DNA of 46,081 bases. Source: Alphaproteobacteria bacterium. GTDB lineage: Bacteria > Pseudomonadota > Alphaproteobacteria > Micavibrionales > Micavibrionaceae. Below the pieces are notes generated by a model that made no database searches, was not told the origin of the DNA, and was given only the letters and a program-made list of their open reading frames with translations. A program made the position numbers and the translations under genes. Each line of letters opens with the position of its first letter. Positions within the stretch are counted from its first letter, which is position 1. This document shows, in pieces, positions 35,894-44,176 of this stretch. The stretch is from assembly GCA_018000295.1 (NCBI GenBank), contig JAGNKE010000021.1, positions 1 through 46,081 of the forward strand, in the 5' to 3' direction.

Positions 35894-36684
35894 TGCCTGT
35901 TTTCCGTTTTCTGCGGGATTGCTCCCGGCTTGATTTTGCTGTCCTGACGATCCACCAGATACTGCAAGGCCAGCGCCCTGAGGTACGGATTGGCGATTTG
36001 CGAGGCTGAATCGTAGGATTGCTCATAAAGACCCTTGTCGGCAAGGATTTTCGAGACGTTGCGGGTGGCCTTGTTGCGATAGGCCGGATCGTCAATTTTG
36101 GCGAGGCTGGTATTTGCGTTGGCGTAGTCACCCTTTTCTGCCTGAATTTCCGCCGTTTCCCCAAAGGCCTTGTGACTCAGGGAGGCGTTTTCCATACTCG
36201 TTGTGGTTTTCCATGCGCCCTCGTTATCGCCCGCGAAGGCCTGTGCCATGGCGATATAGGTCAGGGCGATTGCATAGGAGGGCGGGTGCGCGATTTTCTC
36301 CGCTTCGGCGCGGAGTGTGATGAAGGCCGCATTCTGTTCTTCTGTCGGTAACTTAAGATCGGCGATTTCCATGCCGATGCCGCGAATGGTCATCGCCTGC
36401 GTATCAGGGGTGATGATTTTGGGGATCAGGGCGACGGCCTCTTCAATTTTTCCGGCACGGGCGTAAGCTTTTGCCAGTTCCCGCAGGGTTTGGTCCTTTT
36501 CCGTTTTGTTTTCTAGGAGCGATGCCTGTCTTTCAATTTCGTGGAGAATGCATATTTTATCTGCCGCCGCGCAGTGTAGCTGCGGCTCATTTTTTTCTGC
36601 TGCCTGGGTTTCTCCGGGCGATGCCATAAAAATCGCCAAGAGTAAAAATTTTAGGAATAAATTGTGCAGGAATAATTTTTGCAT
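35890..36684 (-). CDS. exported TPR-like helical repeat protein upstream of ftsE
   Basis: A 264-residue protein. ATG 36684 is chosen because residues before it are antisense to a promoter region. The N-terminal 27 residues are a signal peptide (LFLKFLLLAIFMASPGETQA). The rest consists of helix pairs with TPR-like spacing: LRELAKAYARAGKIEEAV, ALTYIAMAQAFAGDNEGAW and EIQAEKGDYANAN. Two cysteines near the mature N-terminus could form a disulfide. A periplasmic scaffold role linked to FtsEX is possible from the overlap with ftsE, but that is inference. The exact repeat family is not certain. Confidence 0.82.
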   Translation of the reverse strand: MQKLFLHNLFLKFLLLAIFMASPGETQAAEKNEPQLHCAAADKICILHEIERQASLLENKTEKDQTLRELAKAYARAGKIEEAVALIPKIITPDTQAMTIRGIGMEIADLKLPTEEQNAAFITLRAEAEKIAHPPSYAIALTYIAMAQAFAGDNEGAWKTTTSMENASLSHKAFGETAEIQAEKGDYANANTSLAKIDDPAYRNKATRNVSKILADKGLYEQSYDSASQIANPYLRALALQYLVDRQDSKIKPGAIPQKTENRQ

Positions 36685-36710
36685 AGGCTTACAGTACTCT
36701 TTTAGGGGCG

Positions 36711-36746
36711 GTCTGTCTTGCCCGCGGGGGGAACAGACACTATATT
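36711..36746 (+). promoter_or_regulatory. promoter of the MJ0042/DUF3426 gene with overlapping dyad
   Basis: TTGCCC (36718-36723), a 17-base spacer and TATATT (36741-36746) lie about 40 bases before the start at 36785. GTCTGT (36711-36716) and ACAGAC (36733-36738) form an inverted repeat around CCCGCGGG (36721-36728), covering the -35. It may be an operator in the divergent region shared with the TPR-ftsEX operon. Confidence 0.6.
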
Positions 36747-36784
36747 TACAAAAATTATGCTCATTTGAGAAGAATCTGGCGCCC

Positions 36785-37828
36785 ATGATACTCACCTGTC
36801 CCCACTGTGCAAGCCGATTCAAGGTTTATCCGCACGATCTTGGCGCCGAGGGGCGCAAGGTCCAATGCTCTGATTGTTCGCACGTCTGGTTTGCCTTACC
36901 TGACGGTTCGGAGGGTGAGGATAGCGGCGAAGGAGCGTTTTTCCCCGAGGAGGATTTGTCCGATTTTTCTGCAGAGCCCGAAGAATTACAGGAATCTCCC
37001 CCTGAGCTGCCGCCTTCTGCAGAAGATGGGCGGCCTATCGGTCTTGACACCTTTGAAAATATGCTTCATGCGTCAGCCCCTCCCTCCACTGAAGAAATAC
37101 CGGATGCTGTCAAGCCGTTGCCAGAGGAGCAGGTTTTCGTTCCCCCTCCCGTTGTGCGCGAGAGGCCGCCGTTACGGAATGTACTGGCGGGGTACGGCGT
37201 TGCCGGAGGGGTTTTTCTTTTTTTGCTTATTTTGTTTATTTCTTTGCAGGGGCCGATCGTGCGGAGCTGGCCTCCGGCTTCAGCGGCTTATGCCCTGATG
37301 GGTCGCTCGTCGGCAGTTCCCGGTGAAGGGCTGGTTTTCGACCGGATGGAGGCTTTTGAAGATAACAAGGGTGCGTTTGTTTTGAGCGGGAACATCATCA
37401 ACCTGACCAAAGACAGCAAAGACGTGCCGATGATGGAAGTCGTGCTGCATTCGCAGTTCGATGAGGTCATGGAACATTGGTATATCGAGCCGCCCAAGCC
37501 GAAGATGGAGCCGGAGGAATCGATGGCGTTCGAGTCTATCCTTGAGCTTACGGCCGATGCTGCGGCTGTGCGCGGGAGGGCTGCGGATATCACAGTGCGG
37601 TTCGTGCTGGCGGTTAGAACTGCCGCAGGAGGCGGCGATAGTACTCACGCTCCTCCGGCGGACGATCCATCTCACCCGAGCGGCGGCGAAGCTCCTTCAG
37701 AATCTCCTCCACACGCTTCTTCTCCGCCTCATCCGGAATCTTCACCTGAGAGCCATGGTGAGGGCCATTCCCGTCCTCCTCTCCCCCATACGGGCGGCCC
37801 AGAGGATCATACTTCTGATTCCCATTGA
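36785..37828 (+). CDS. MJ0042-type zinc-ribbon protein with DUF3426 domain and antisense tail
   Basis: A 347-residue protein from ATG 36785. The N-terminal zinc ribbon CPHC...CSDC (C5, C8, C28, C31) is the MJ0042/PF13719 type. An acidic Pro-rich linker (about 40-130) leads to one membrane helix (about 138-158), then a DUF3426 periplasmic domain (about 165-275). The last 71 residues are His/Pro/Ser-rich and are translated through the end of the convergent DUF4175 gene, a 215-base overlap. The rest of the protein matches the alphaproteobacterial family that lies divergent to ftsEX. The frame upstream to 36506 is not considered real. Confidence 0.88.
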   Translation: MILTCPHCASRFKVYPHDLGAEGRKVQCSDCSHVWFALPDGSEGEDSGEGAFFPEEDLSDFSAEPEELQESPPELPPSAEDGRPIGLDTFENMLHASAPPSTEEIPDAVKPLPEEQVFVPPPVVRERPPLRNVLAGYGVAGGVFLFLLILFISLQGPIVRSWPPASAAYALMGRSSAVPGEGLVFDRMEAFEDNKGAFVLSGNIINLTKDSKDVPMMEVVLHSQFDEVMEHWYIEPPKPKMEPEESMAFESILELTADAAAVRGRAADITVRFVLAVRTAAGGGDSTHAPPADDPSHPSGGEAPSESPPHASSPPHPESSPESHGEGHSRPPLPHTGGPEDHTSDSH

Positions 37829-40532
37829 AGCCCAATCCGGTCATCTGCTGCATCCTTTGAGAGAGGGTTTTTTGCAGCTGTTCTTGCGCTTCTTTCAGAT
37901 ATTTGATCGCCAGATCCTGATGCGGGATCGATTCCGCGGGTTTATTTTGTCCCAGTTCATCAGAGGAACCGCGCATCTCCAGTTCGGCCTTGCCCATGCC
38001 TTCTGGCACCTGCTCAAGCTTTTCAGCCGATTCCAGCATAAGGCTGCCAAGAATATAGCGCAGGGCTTCCTGTTCGGCCTTGTTGCCGCGACTGTCGGAT
38101 GGGTCTGCGGGCGGAGCCGCTTCCGTGTTTTCCGCCGTTATATCCGCAGGCGGGCCGTCGGCGATGGATTCTTCCTGTTCTGGTGCCGGGATATCTTCCG
38201 CGGCAGAATTTTCGTGCGGCGTTTCGGGTTGTGGTTGGGATGGTTCTGTACTTACAGGTGGCGGCGGCATATTCGGCGTGGGGGGCATTCCGGAAAGGCC
38301 GAGGTCTTCCATGGCCTGTTCATTCAAGGGAAGGGGTTCGGCAAAGCCTTCGGAAGTGCCTTGCGAGAATTTCTGACGGTTGGCCTGTTCGGTGGTCTGG
38401 TCGCGGAGTTTTTCCTGACTTTCGATCAACTGCTGCAACTCGTTGATTCCCTCCATCGCCATCTGCATATCTTCCGGGAGGGGCGCATCCATGGAGGGGT
38501 CCATGAGGTCGAGCATATTCTGCAACTGCGAGAGAAGTTCCTTGGCGGAGTCGCGGTTGCCCGACTGCAACTCGGATTCCATCTGATCCATCATGTCCGA
38601 CAGTCTTTCCGGGTTGATCATTTTTGCCAGATCGTCGGGGTTGATCTCAGGGGTTTCCTCACCCTCCTGCATCCGCTTTTCCATTTCGCGGGAGAGTTCG
38701 ATGTAATACTGCATCATGCTTTCGCGCAGATTATCCATCAGGCGGGCGATTTCCTCCTCGCTGCTGCTCGGGTCGCGCAGGGCGTCTTCCAGCTCCCTTT
38801 GCGCTTGCCGAAGGTCGCGCATGGCCACGGAGAGGTTGCCGTCCTCGATGCTGAGGGCGGTTTCCCAGAGAAGGGCTATGAGGTCCGTCGCGGTTTTCTC
38901 TACCTCTTCAGGCTCCGTGATTTTGGCGTAGGTTAGGCGGGCGCAGGCGGTTTTGATCGCCAAATAGACTACCATGTCGTTATGGAAGAGATCGGGCGCC
39001 TGTAATATGGCCTCCAGATTGGCGGCGATGTCGTTAAAGTCGCGGCCCGTGGACCAGGCCAGTTTTTTACGAAGGGCGATCAGCAGTTTGGCGACCGGGT
39101 GCTTGAAGGTTCTTTCTGGCAGGGTCATCCTGACCGGCTCCAGTTCGGCCGTCTGTCCCTTGTGGTCCTTGACGCTGAATTCGAAAATTACAGGCAGGCC
39201 TGCCCAAGTATGACCAGTGAGATCGTAAATCGGCTGGACCTTGAGTTCCTTGCCGGGGGCGGACATCACCACGCGCTCTTCGTGGGCATTTTCTCCTCTG
39301 GGCTTTTCCTTAACCATGTCGTCGAGGTGCATGGACATGGTCAAATCGGTCACAGCGTAATCATCTTGCACGATGAAGGGAAAGCGGATCTGATTGTTCT
39401 GGAGGATTTCGTAAGGTGGCTTTTCCTCCTCTTTCTTGGCTTGGCGATGCTCGGGGCCGGGAAGAGGCGGGAAGGATTCATTGGCTAAGGGTGCGGGCGG
39501 CGGCGGATCGTCTTGTGCTTTCTTGTCCGATGGCGTTTCCTTGGGTTCCGACTTTCCTTCTTCAGCGGATTTTTTGTCTTGATCCTTTTCCGTCTTCTCT
39601 TCTTCTTTCTTTTCCTCGAATTTCATCGTCGGCGGCTGGTCGATGATGAATTCATAGTCCCAGTCAGCGCGGGTCATCAGAAGCTGCGTGACCGTAATAT
39701 CCGTCCCTGGCTCGATCTTCGTTTCGAAGCCGAAGAGGCCGTCGCCGAGATGATTCAGGGGAACCGAGGTTTTGCCCATGCTCAGATGCGGCGGGGCCAG
39801 TGTGCCGAGCGAACTGAAGACGCGCACCTTGATTTCGCTGCCCTCAGGAATTTTTACGGGTTCAGCCAGTGCCGATCCGTTGATGTGGAGTTGCGGCTGC
39901 GCGGTGTATTCGGGCGGCTTGATCCAGAGTTCGTCCTTGCGGCCCTGCGAGAGCATGAAAGAGGGTGTGACGGGGAAAAGGCCGTTCCACATCCGGCGCT
40001 GCCAGTCGGTTCCGGCTACCAGAAGGGCCGAGACAAATAAAAGCAGCACAGCAAAGCGCAAAGCCTTCGGGTCGCGGCGGGCGAGGAAGGAACGCGGGGC
40101 AGGCGTCCTCAGGCCGGGGAGGGCGGAGAGCATTTGCTTTTGCCCCTTGTCCCAGAGTTCGCGGGTTTCGCGTTTGTGCGGGTTGGCGAGGCGGTCTTCG
40201 AGCGCTCTGATCTGGCCGCGGCGGAATCGGCTGCTCTTTTCAAGGCGCAGATCGACGGAGGCCGGGTCGGGAACGGGCATGGTCAGGATGTCGCGGCGGA
40301 ACAGGTAGACGAGGCCGCCGAGAAAGAGGATCAATCCGGCGATCTGGCCGTTCAGACCGAAAAACTGGGGAACCTCCAAAATCCATAAAGACAGGAAAAG
40401 TAACACCCATAGACCCGGGCGCCAGAAATGCAGAGTTAATTGTTCTATGAGGATGACAAACCATGCCTTGCGGCGGCCGCGATGGAGGGCGTCGAGCAAA
40501 GGCTTGTTTTCAGAATCCAGCGGATCGAGCAT
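37614..40532 (-). CDS. TIGR02302/DUF4175 family large membrane protein
   Basis: A 972-residue protein of the alphaproteobacterial DUF4175 family. Three hydrophobic segments lie near the N-terminus (about 30-50, 60-80 and 150-170). A Lys/Glu/Pro-rich low-complexity stretch follows around 310-390. Then comes a long, largely helical periplasmic part with Gln/Met/Glu-rich segments (about 580-760). The C-terminus DPLGRPYGG and EREYYRRLLRQF is the conserved family ending, so the 3' end is real and the overlap with the convergent gene is that gene's tail. The function is unknown. It lies downstream of lysA, a recurrent order in alphaproteobacteria, separated by a terminator. Confidence 0.92.
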   Translation of the reverse strand: MLDPLDSENKPLLDALHRGRRKAWFVILIEQLTLHFWRPGLWVLLFLSLWILEVPQFFGLNGQIAGLILFLGGLVYLFRRDILTMPVPDPASVDLRLEKSSRFRRGQIRALEDRLANPHKRETRELWDKGQKQMLSALPGLRTPAPRSFLARRDPKALRFAVLLLFVSALLVAGTDWQRRMWNGLFPVTPSFMLSQGRKDELWIKPPEYTAQPQLHINGSALAEPVKIPEGSEIKVRVFSSLGTLAPPHLSMGKTSVPLNHLGDGLFGFETKIEPGTDITVTQLLMTRADWDYEFIIDQPPTMKFEEKKEEEKTEKDQDKKSAEEGKSEPKETPSDKKAQDDPPPPAPLANESFPPLPGPEHRQAKKEEEKPPYEILQNNQIRFPFIVQDDYAVTDLTMSMHLDDMVKEKPRGENAHEERVVMSAPGKELKVQPIYDLTGHTWAGLPVIFEFSVKDHKGQTAELEPVRMTLPERTFKHPVAKLLIALRKKLAWSTGRDFNDIAANLEAILQAPDLFHNDMVVYLAIKTACARLTYAKITEPEEVEKTATDLIALLWETALSIEDGNLSVAMRDLRQAQRELEDALRDPSSSEEEIARLMDNLRESMMQYYIELSREMEKRMQEGEETPEINPDDLAKMINPERLSDMMDQMESELQSGNRDSAKELLSQLQNMLDLMDPSMDAPLPEDMQMAMEGINELQQLIESQEKLRDQTTEQANRQKFSQGTSEGFAEPLPLNEQAMEDLGLSGMPPTPNMPPPPVSTEPSQPQPETPHENSAAEDIPAPEQEESIADGPPADITAENTEAAPPADPSDSRGNKAEQEALRYILGSLMLESAEKLEQVPEGMGKAELEMRGSSDELGQNKPAESIPHQDLAIKYLKEAQEQLQKTLSQRMQQMTGLGFNGNQKYDPLGRPYGGEEDGNGPHHGSQVKIPDEAEKKRVEEILKELRRRSGEMDRPPEEREYYRRLLRQF

Positions 40533-40589
40533 ATCTTACAGAATATCGTGTTTTCGGGGGCTGACCTATTATTTTCTGCCTCTTGAGGC

Positions 40590-40618
40590 CCAAAAATGGT
40601 TAATTCACCTTAACCATT
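40590..40618 (-). terminator. terminator overlapping the lysA stop codon
   Basis: On the minus strand AATGGTTAA (40618-40610), a 6-base loop containing the lysA TGA, and TTAACCATT (40603-40595) form a perfect 9-base-pair hairpin followed by TTT before GGGCC. The stem begins inside the last lysA codons. It may separate lysA from DUF4175 expression or act as an attenuator. The gap 40533-40604 holds nothing else I recognise. Confidence 0.6.
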
Positions 40619-41882
40619 CCGGGATGGTTTCGCCTCGGGTCAAGTCGTGCAGGGTCTGGCGTTTACGGATCACCGCCATATTGCTTCCATCAACCAGGAC
40701 TTCCGCGGGCAGGGGGCGGCTGTTGTAGTTTGAGGCCATGGAAAACCCGTAAGCTCCTGCGGATTCGATGACCACCAGTTCGCCGCGGCGGACTTCCGGT
40801 ATATCCCTCTGCTTGGCAAAGATATCGCCGCTTTCGCAGATCGGGCCGACGACATCGTAAGGCAGAATTTTTCTGTCCGAACGCGAGAGAACGGGGCGGA
40901 TGCCATGATGAGCCTCGTATAATGCCGGGCGTATCAGGTCGTTCATGGCCGCATCAAGGACCAGAAACCTGCGGTCTTCCGTTTCCTTGACGTAGAGGGT
41001 TTCGGTGAGGAGAACCCCGGCGTTGCCGACCATGTAGCGGCCGGGTTCAAGCTGGATTTCGGTATTGAGGGGCAGAATGATTTCCGCGATCCATTCTGCG
41101 AAGGCGTTGAGGTCCAGCAGATTGTCGTTTTTGGTATAGGCGATCGGGAATCCGCCGCCGATATCCAGACGTTCAACCGTGAGTTTTTCGGCGCGCAGGC
41201 GTTTGACGAGACTTGCGACCGCCTCGTAAGCGGGGCGGAAGGAGTCCAGCGTCGTCACCTGTGATCCGATATGCACAGAGATGCCGACCGGGCGGACGTA
41301 TTTCATGCCTGCGGCGCGGCGGTACATTTCGATGATCTTGTTTTCGGTATTGCCGAATTTATGCTCCTTACGGCCCGTCGAGATTTTGCTGTGTCCGCCG
41401 CCGGAAATATCCGGATTCAGGCGGAAGAGGACTGCGGTTTCCTTAGCGGCCTGCGCGGCGTAGTGGTTGACCTGTTCGAGCTCGACCCAGGATTCGATAA
41501 TGAACTGATGGATATCTGCCTCCAGGCAGGCGCGGATTTCCTGCTCGTTCTTGCCGAAGCTGGTGGAGATGATGCGGTCGCCCCTGAATCCGGCTTCGAT
41601 GCCGCGGAACAGTTCCCCTTCTGAGACGATCTCAAGGCCGCTGCCCAGTTGCTGGAGTACGCGCAGAATGGCGATATTGGAGTTGGCTTTGCAGGCGTAG
41701 CAGAGGACAGGCATACGCTCCGGCGGGAAAACCTTTTCCAGAGCGGATTTCAGAGCCCCATACTGGCTGCGGATGGATGCGGCGCTGTAGACGTAGCAGG
41801 GGGTTCCGACTTGCCGTGCGATTTCGGGGAGCGGGATGTCCTCGACGTGGAGGATTCCCTTTTTGTCGTGAAACGCGGTCAT
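40605..41882 (-). CDS. lysA: diaminopimelate decarboxylase
   Basis: A 425-residue fold-type III PLP enzyme. The PLP lysine is K65 in YACKANSN, with HIGSQVT, the glycine-rich GGGFPIAY phosphate site, EPGRYMVG, and ICESGDIFA carrying the active-site cysteine and substrate-binding Glu. It makes lysine from meso-diaminopimelate in the last lysine biosynthesis step. An LptM-like lipoprotein gene lies 7 bases upstream, probably in the same transcript. In many relatives argH comes before that lipoprotein gene; here it is absent. Confidence 0.96.
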   Translation of the reverse strand: MTAFHDKKGILHVEDIPLPEIARQVGTPCYVYSAASIRSQYGALKSALEKVFPPERMPVLCYACKANSNIAILRVLQQLGSGLEIVSEGELFRGIEAGFRGDRIISTSFGKNEQEIRACLEADIHQFIIESWVELEQVNHYAAQAAKETAVLFRLNPDISGGGHSKISTGRKEHKFGNTENKIIEMYRRAAGMKYVRPVGISVHIGSQVTTLDSFRPAYEAVASLVKRLRAEKLTVERLDIGGGFPIAYTKNDNLLDLNAFAEWIAEIILPLNTEIQLEPGRYMVGNAGVLLTETLYVKETEDRRFLVLDAAMNDLIRPALYEAHHGIRPVLSRSDRKILPYDVVGPICESGDIFAKQRDIPEVRRGELVVIESAGAYGFSMASNYNSRPLPAEVLVDGSNMAVIRKRQTLHDLTRGETIPEWLR

Positions 41883-41889
41883 GCCTGTT

Positions 41890-42093
41890 CTACTTTCCCT
41901 GTGTCAGCGTATCTTTTTGCTCCAGTCCCGGCTGCGGATCGGTCTGCGGGCTGGGATAGACGTTGGGGAACGTGCTTTCCTCGGCGCCTTCGGGCGGATC
42001 GACGTGATTGGGCTTAATCCCGCATCCTGCCAAAAGGATCAGGAAAAGCATGAGCAAGGTCGAGGATGCAGGGCGTGAGCAAATTTTTTTCAT
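41890..42093 (-). CDS. LptM-like small lipoprotein
   Basis: A 67-residue product. MKKICSRPASSTLLMLFLIL then LAGCGIK is a lipoprotein signal with lipobox LAGC and the mature cysteine near residue 24. The short mature part is Pro/Gln/Glu-rich. Size, the CGxK start and the position just before lysA match LptM (YifL), which helps assemble the LptD/LptE outer-membrane transporter. Similarity in such short proteins is weak, so the name is not firm. Confidence 0.72.
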   Translation of the reverse strand: MKKICSRPASSTLLMLFLILLAGCGIKPNHVDPPEGAEESTFPNVYPSPQTDPQPGLEQKDTLTQGK

Positions 42094-42184
42094 GGTCGTG
42101 GCGCACAGTTGTTTCCTTATTTTCTATCCCGGTTTATAACAAAAGGGAACCCCAAACCCTTTAAAGTGATACGGTTGCCCTGTT

Positions 42185-42787
42185 ATGTCTGACCGCCCCG
42201 ACCGATGGGTCCACCGTTACTTCCTTCCCGTAGGGTTTTTGTTCGTTTTTATTATTGCTTCCTTAAGCGTGTGCAAAAATAACGAGGACTCTCTGAAAAA
42301 GGCGGAAGCCCAAGTCTATCATCTCTTTCATTCCTTTATGAAGTATCCCAAGGCACAATATTTGCCGGCTTTTTCGGTCTTGGGTCCGAAAGCAAAAATC
42401 GTAAATATCAAGGAGGAATTCAAGGGCAAATTCATTATTCTTAATGTCTGGGCGACATGGTGCAAGCCCTGCGTCAAGGAGTTGCCTGAACTGCTGCGGC
42501 TACAGGAGTCTTACGGCAACGGGGAATACCGTGTGGTCGCGGTTTCCGTGAATACGCAAAAGGAGATCGATGATCTCCTCAGGTACATTAGGAAACTGGA
42601 TGTTGAGAGCATCGCCGGGTATCACGATTACGAGGGGCAACTGCAAAAATCGCTTAAAATCAAGGAATTGCCCGTTACCTATATTATCAACCGCCGGGGG
42701 CAACTTTTGTATCGAATCAGCGGAGACGCCCGCTGGACCAGCCCGGAAATCCGCAATTTCCTCAATCTTCTTCTGGCCACCCGCTGA
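42185..42787 (+). CDS. TlpA-like membrane-anchored thioredoxin
   Basis: A 200-residue protein with one N-terminal membrane helix (about 12-30) and a periplasmic thioredoxin fold. The redox motif is WCKPC (C93, C96) after ILNVWATW, and the cis-proline loop is KELPVTYIIN near residue 170. TlpA/ResA/DsbE-type proteins reduce cysteines of apocytochromes or oxidase assembly factors. No cytochrome biogenesis gene is nearby, so the client is unknown. It is divergent from the lptM-lysA operon, and the gap 42094-42184 has no clear promoter. Confidence 0.9.
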   Translation: MSDRPDRWVHRYFLPVGFLFVFIIASLSVCKNNEDSLKKAEAQVYHLFHSFMKYPKAQYLPAFSVLGPKAKIVNIKEEFKGKFIILNVWATWCKPCVKELPELLRLQESYGNGEYRVVAVSVNTQKEIDDLLRYIRKLDVESIAGYHDYEGQLQKSLKIKELPVTYIINRRGQLLYRISGDARWTSPEIRNFLNLLLATR

Positions 42788-42824
42788 GGCTGTTTTCCTA
42801 GGATTTTGTTAAGGGCTTGGGTGC

Positions 42825-42830
42825 TATACT
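42825..42830 (+). promoter_or_regulatory. possible -10 element of the pentapeptide-repeat gene
   Basis: TATACT (42825-42830) lies 39 bases before ATG 42869. No good -35 is at the right distance (ATTTTG is the nearest), so it is only a partial match. Confidence 0.3.
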
Positions 42831-42868
42831 TTAGCCGTATTCTGGCGCATTTTCGGGTTTTTTTATTC

Positions 42869-44170
42869 ATGAGAGAGCATGAAAACCACCGCATGGAGAC
42901 CATATCGCAGGACCAACTGGATGCGATGGTCGAGCTGCATAACCGTTTTCTGGACGGGCGGTTGGGCGGTCGGCGAGCGCATCTGACGAATACCGATCTG
43001 ACAGGGCTTTCCTTGCGCTCTAAAAATCTCCGGCAGGCCAATTTTATGGGCTGCGTTATGGAGCGCATGGACCTTTCGCATACGAGTTTTCAGGAGGCCA
43101 GTCTTTACGCTTGCGACCTCAGCAATTCCAACCTTTTCAAAACCATATTTACCCGTTCAGACCTGCGCGGGGCGCGGATCGAGAACGCCAACCTTGAGGG
43201 CGCGGATCTGGAGTCGGCGGATTTGCGCGTGGGCGGTTTGGCCCGGAACGGGAATTTCAATACCGGGCGCGTGGTCAATTTTCGCGGGGCCAACCTTAGC
43301 GGGGCCAAATTGACCGGGTCGATGGCCTCGAATGCTGATTTTTCGGATGCGATGATGGCGGGGGTGAATATCTCCCGCGCCGATCTGCGCGGGGCGAAGC
43401 TGGAGGGTGCGAATTTGAGCAACGCCCAGATTTCGGGCACCCAGTTGACGGGGGCGAGCATGAAGTCGGCCATCCTTGTAGGCGTTGAATTGAAAGAACT
43501 GAGGGGCAAGGGTGTCGATTTTTCCGAGGCGATTACGGATGAGAATATCGGCACATCGATTGCCGCGCTGGCTGAGCCTTTGCCCAAGCTGATCGAAAAG
43601 CACCGGATGTGGCTGCGGACCGTTGGGGAGAGCGGGCAGCAACTTGATCTCAGCGACGTCGATATGCGTCAGCTCGGTACGCTGAAGCTGGAGAAGATGA
43701 CGGCGGTGCGGGCGGTAAAGACCAAATTCTTCGGGATGAACCTCTATAAGGTTGAATTGCAGAGCGCGGTGCTGGATCAATCCGATTTCCGCAACTGCGA
43801 CATGGAGGGGGCCGATCTGCGCGGGTCTTCTTTCAAGGAAGCCAATCTTTCGCACGCGAAGATGATTGGTGCGAATTGTTCGTCCCTTCTGATCGGGACG
43901 GGTGGGGCGATGAACAAGTTTCATCCCTGCGATTTTTCGCAGGCGCGGATGCGCTATGCAGAGATGAAGGGGGCGCAGTTCAAGAACGCGATTTTCCGCG
44001 GGGCCGACTTGTCCTATGCCGATCTCAGCGAGAGCGATTTGCGCGATGCGGATTTTACCGGGGCGATCCTTGAAGGCACGATTCTGGATGGGGCGCAAAC
44101 AGAAGGCGCTATTTTCGATCGCGACCGCAGCCGGCCGGTGTTCCGTCTGCCTGCGGATGGCAAGCGGTAA
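42869..44170 (+). CDS. pentapeptide-repeat protein
   Basis: A 433-residue protein from ATG 42869; ATG 42893 is another possible start, and the TTG at 42806 is not likely. Two blocks of A(D/N)LxX pentapeptide repeats (about 40-205 and 270-415) are expected to form right-handed quadrilateral beta-helices. They are separated by a non-repeat linker with LIEKHRMWLRTVGESGQQL. Such proteins can mimic DNA, bind topoisomerases or act as scaffolds; the family does not reveal which. It shows no signal peptide. It is near tlpA on the same strand and converges on etfA with 6 bases between stops. Confidence 0.9.
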   Translation: MREHENHRMETISQDQLDAMVELHNRFLDGRLGGRRAHLTNTDLTGLSLRSKNLRQANFMGCVMERMDLSHTSFQEASLYACDLSNSNLFKTIFTRSDLRGARIENANLEGADLESADLRVGGLARNGNFNTGRVVNFRGANLSGAKLTGSMASNADFSDAMMAGVNISRADLRGAKLEGANLSNAQISGTQLTGASMKSAILVGVELKELRGKGVDFSEAITDENIGTSIAALAEPLPKLIEKHRMWLRTVGESGQQLDLSDVDMRQLGTLKLEKMTAVRAVKTKFFGMNLYKVELQSAVLDQSDFRNCDMEGADLRGSSFKEANLSHAKMIGANCSSLLIGTGGAMNKFHPCDFSQARMRYAEMKGAQFKNAIFRGADLSYADLSESDLRDADFTGAILEGTILDGAQTEGAIFDRDRSRPVFRLPADGKR

Positions 44171-44176
44171 TAAATC

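Noticed and set aside
36506..36784. Upstream extension of the MJ0042 gene
   Set aside because: It is antisense to the TPR-like gene, and the zinc ribbon begins at Met 36785, preceded by a good promoter.
37461..38936. Long plus-strand open frame of 491 codons antisense to DUF4175
   Set aside because: Its composition is Arg/Phe/Leu-rich without motifs, and it lies opposite a well-supported gene with a conserved C-terminus. It is a shadow frame.
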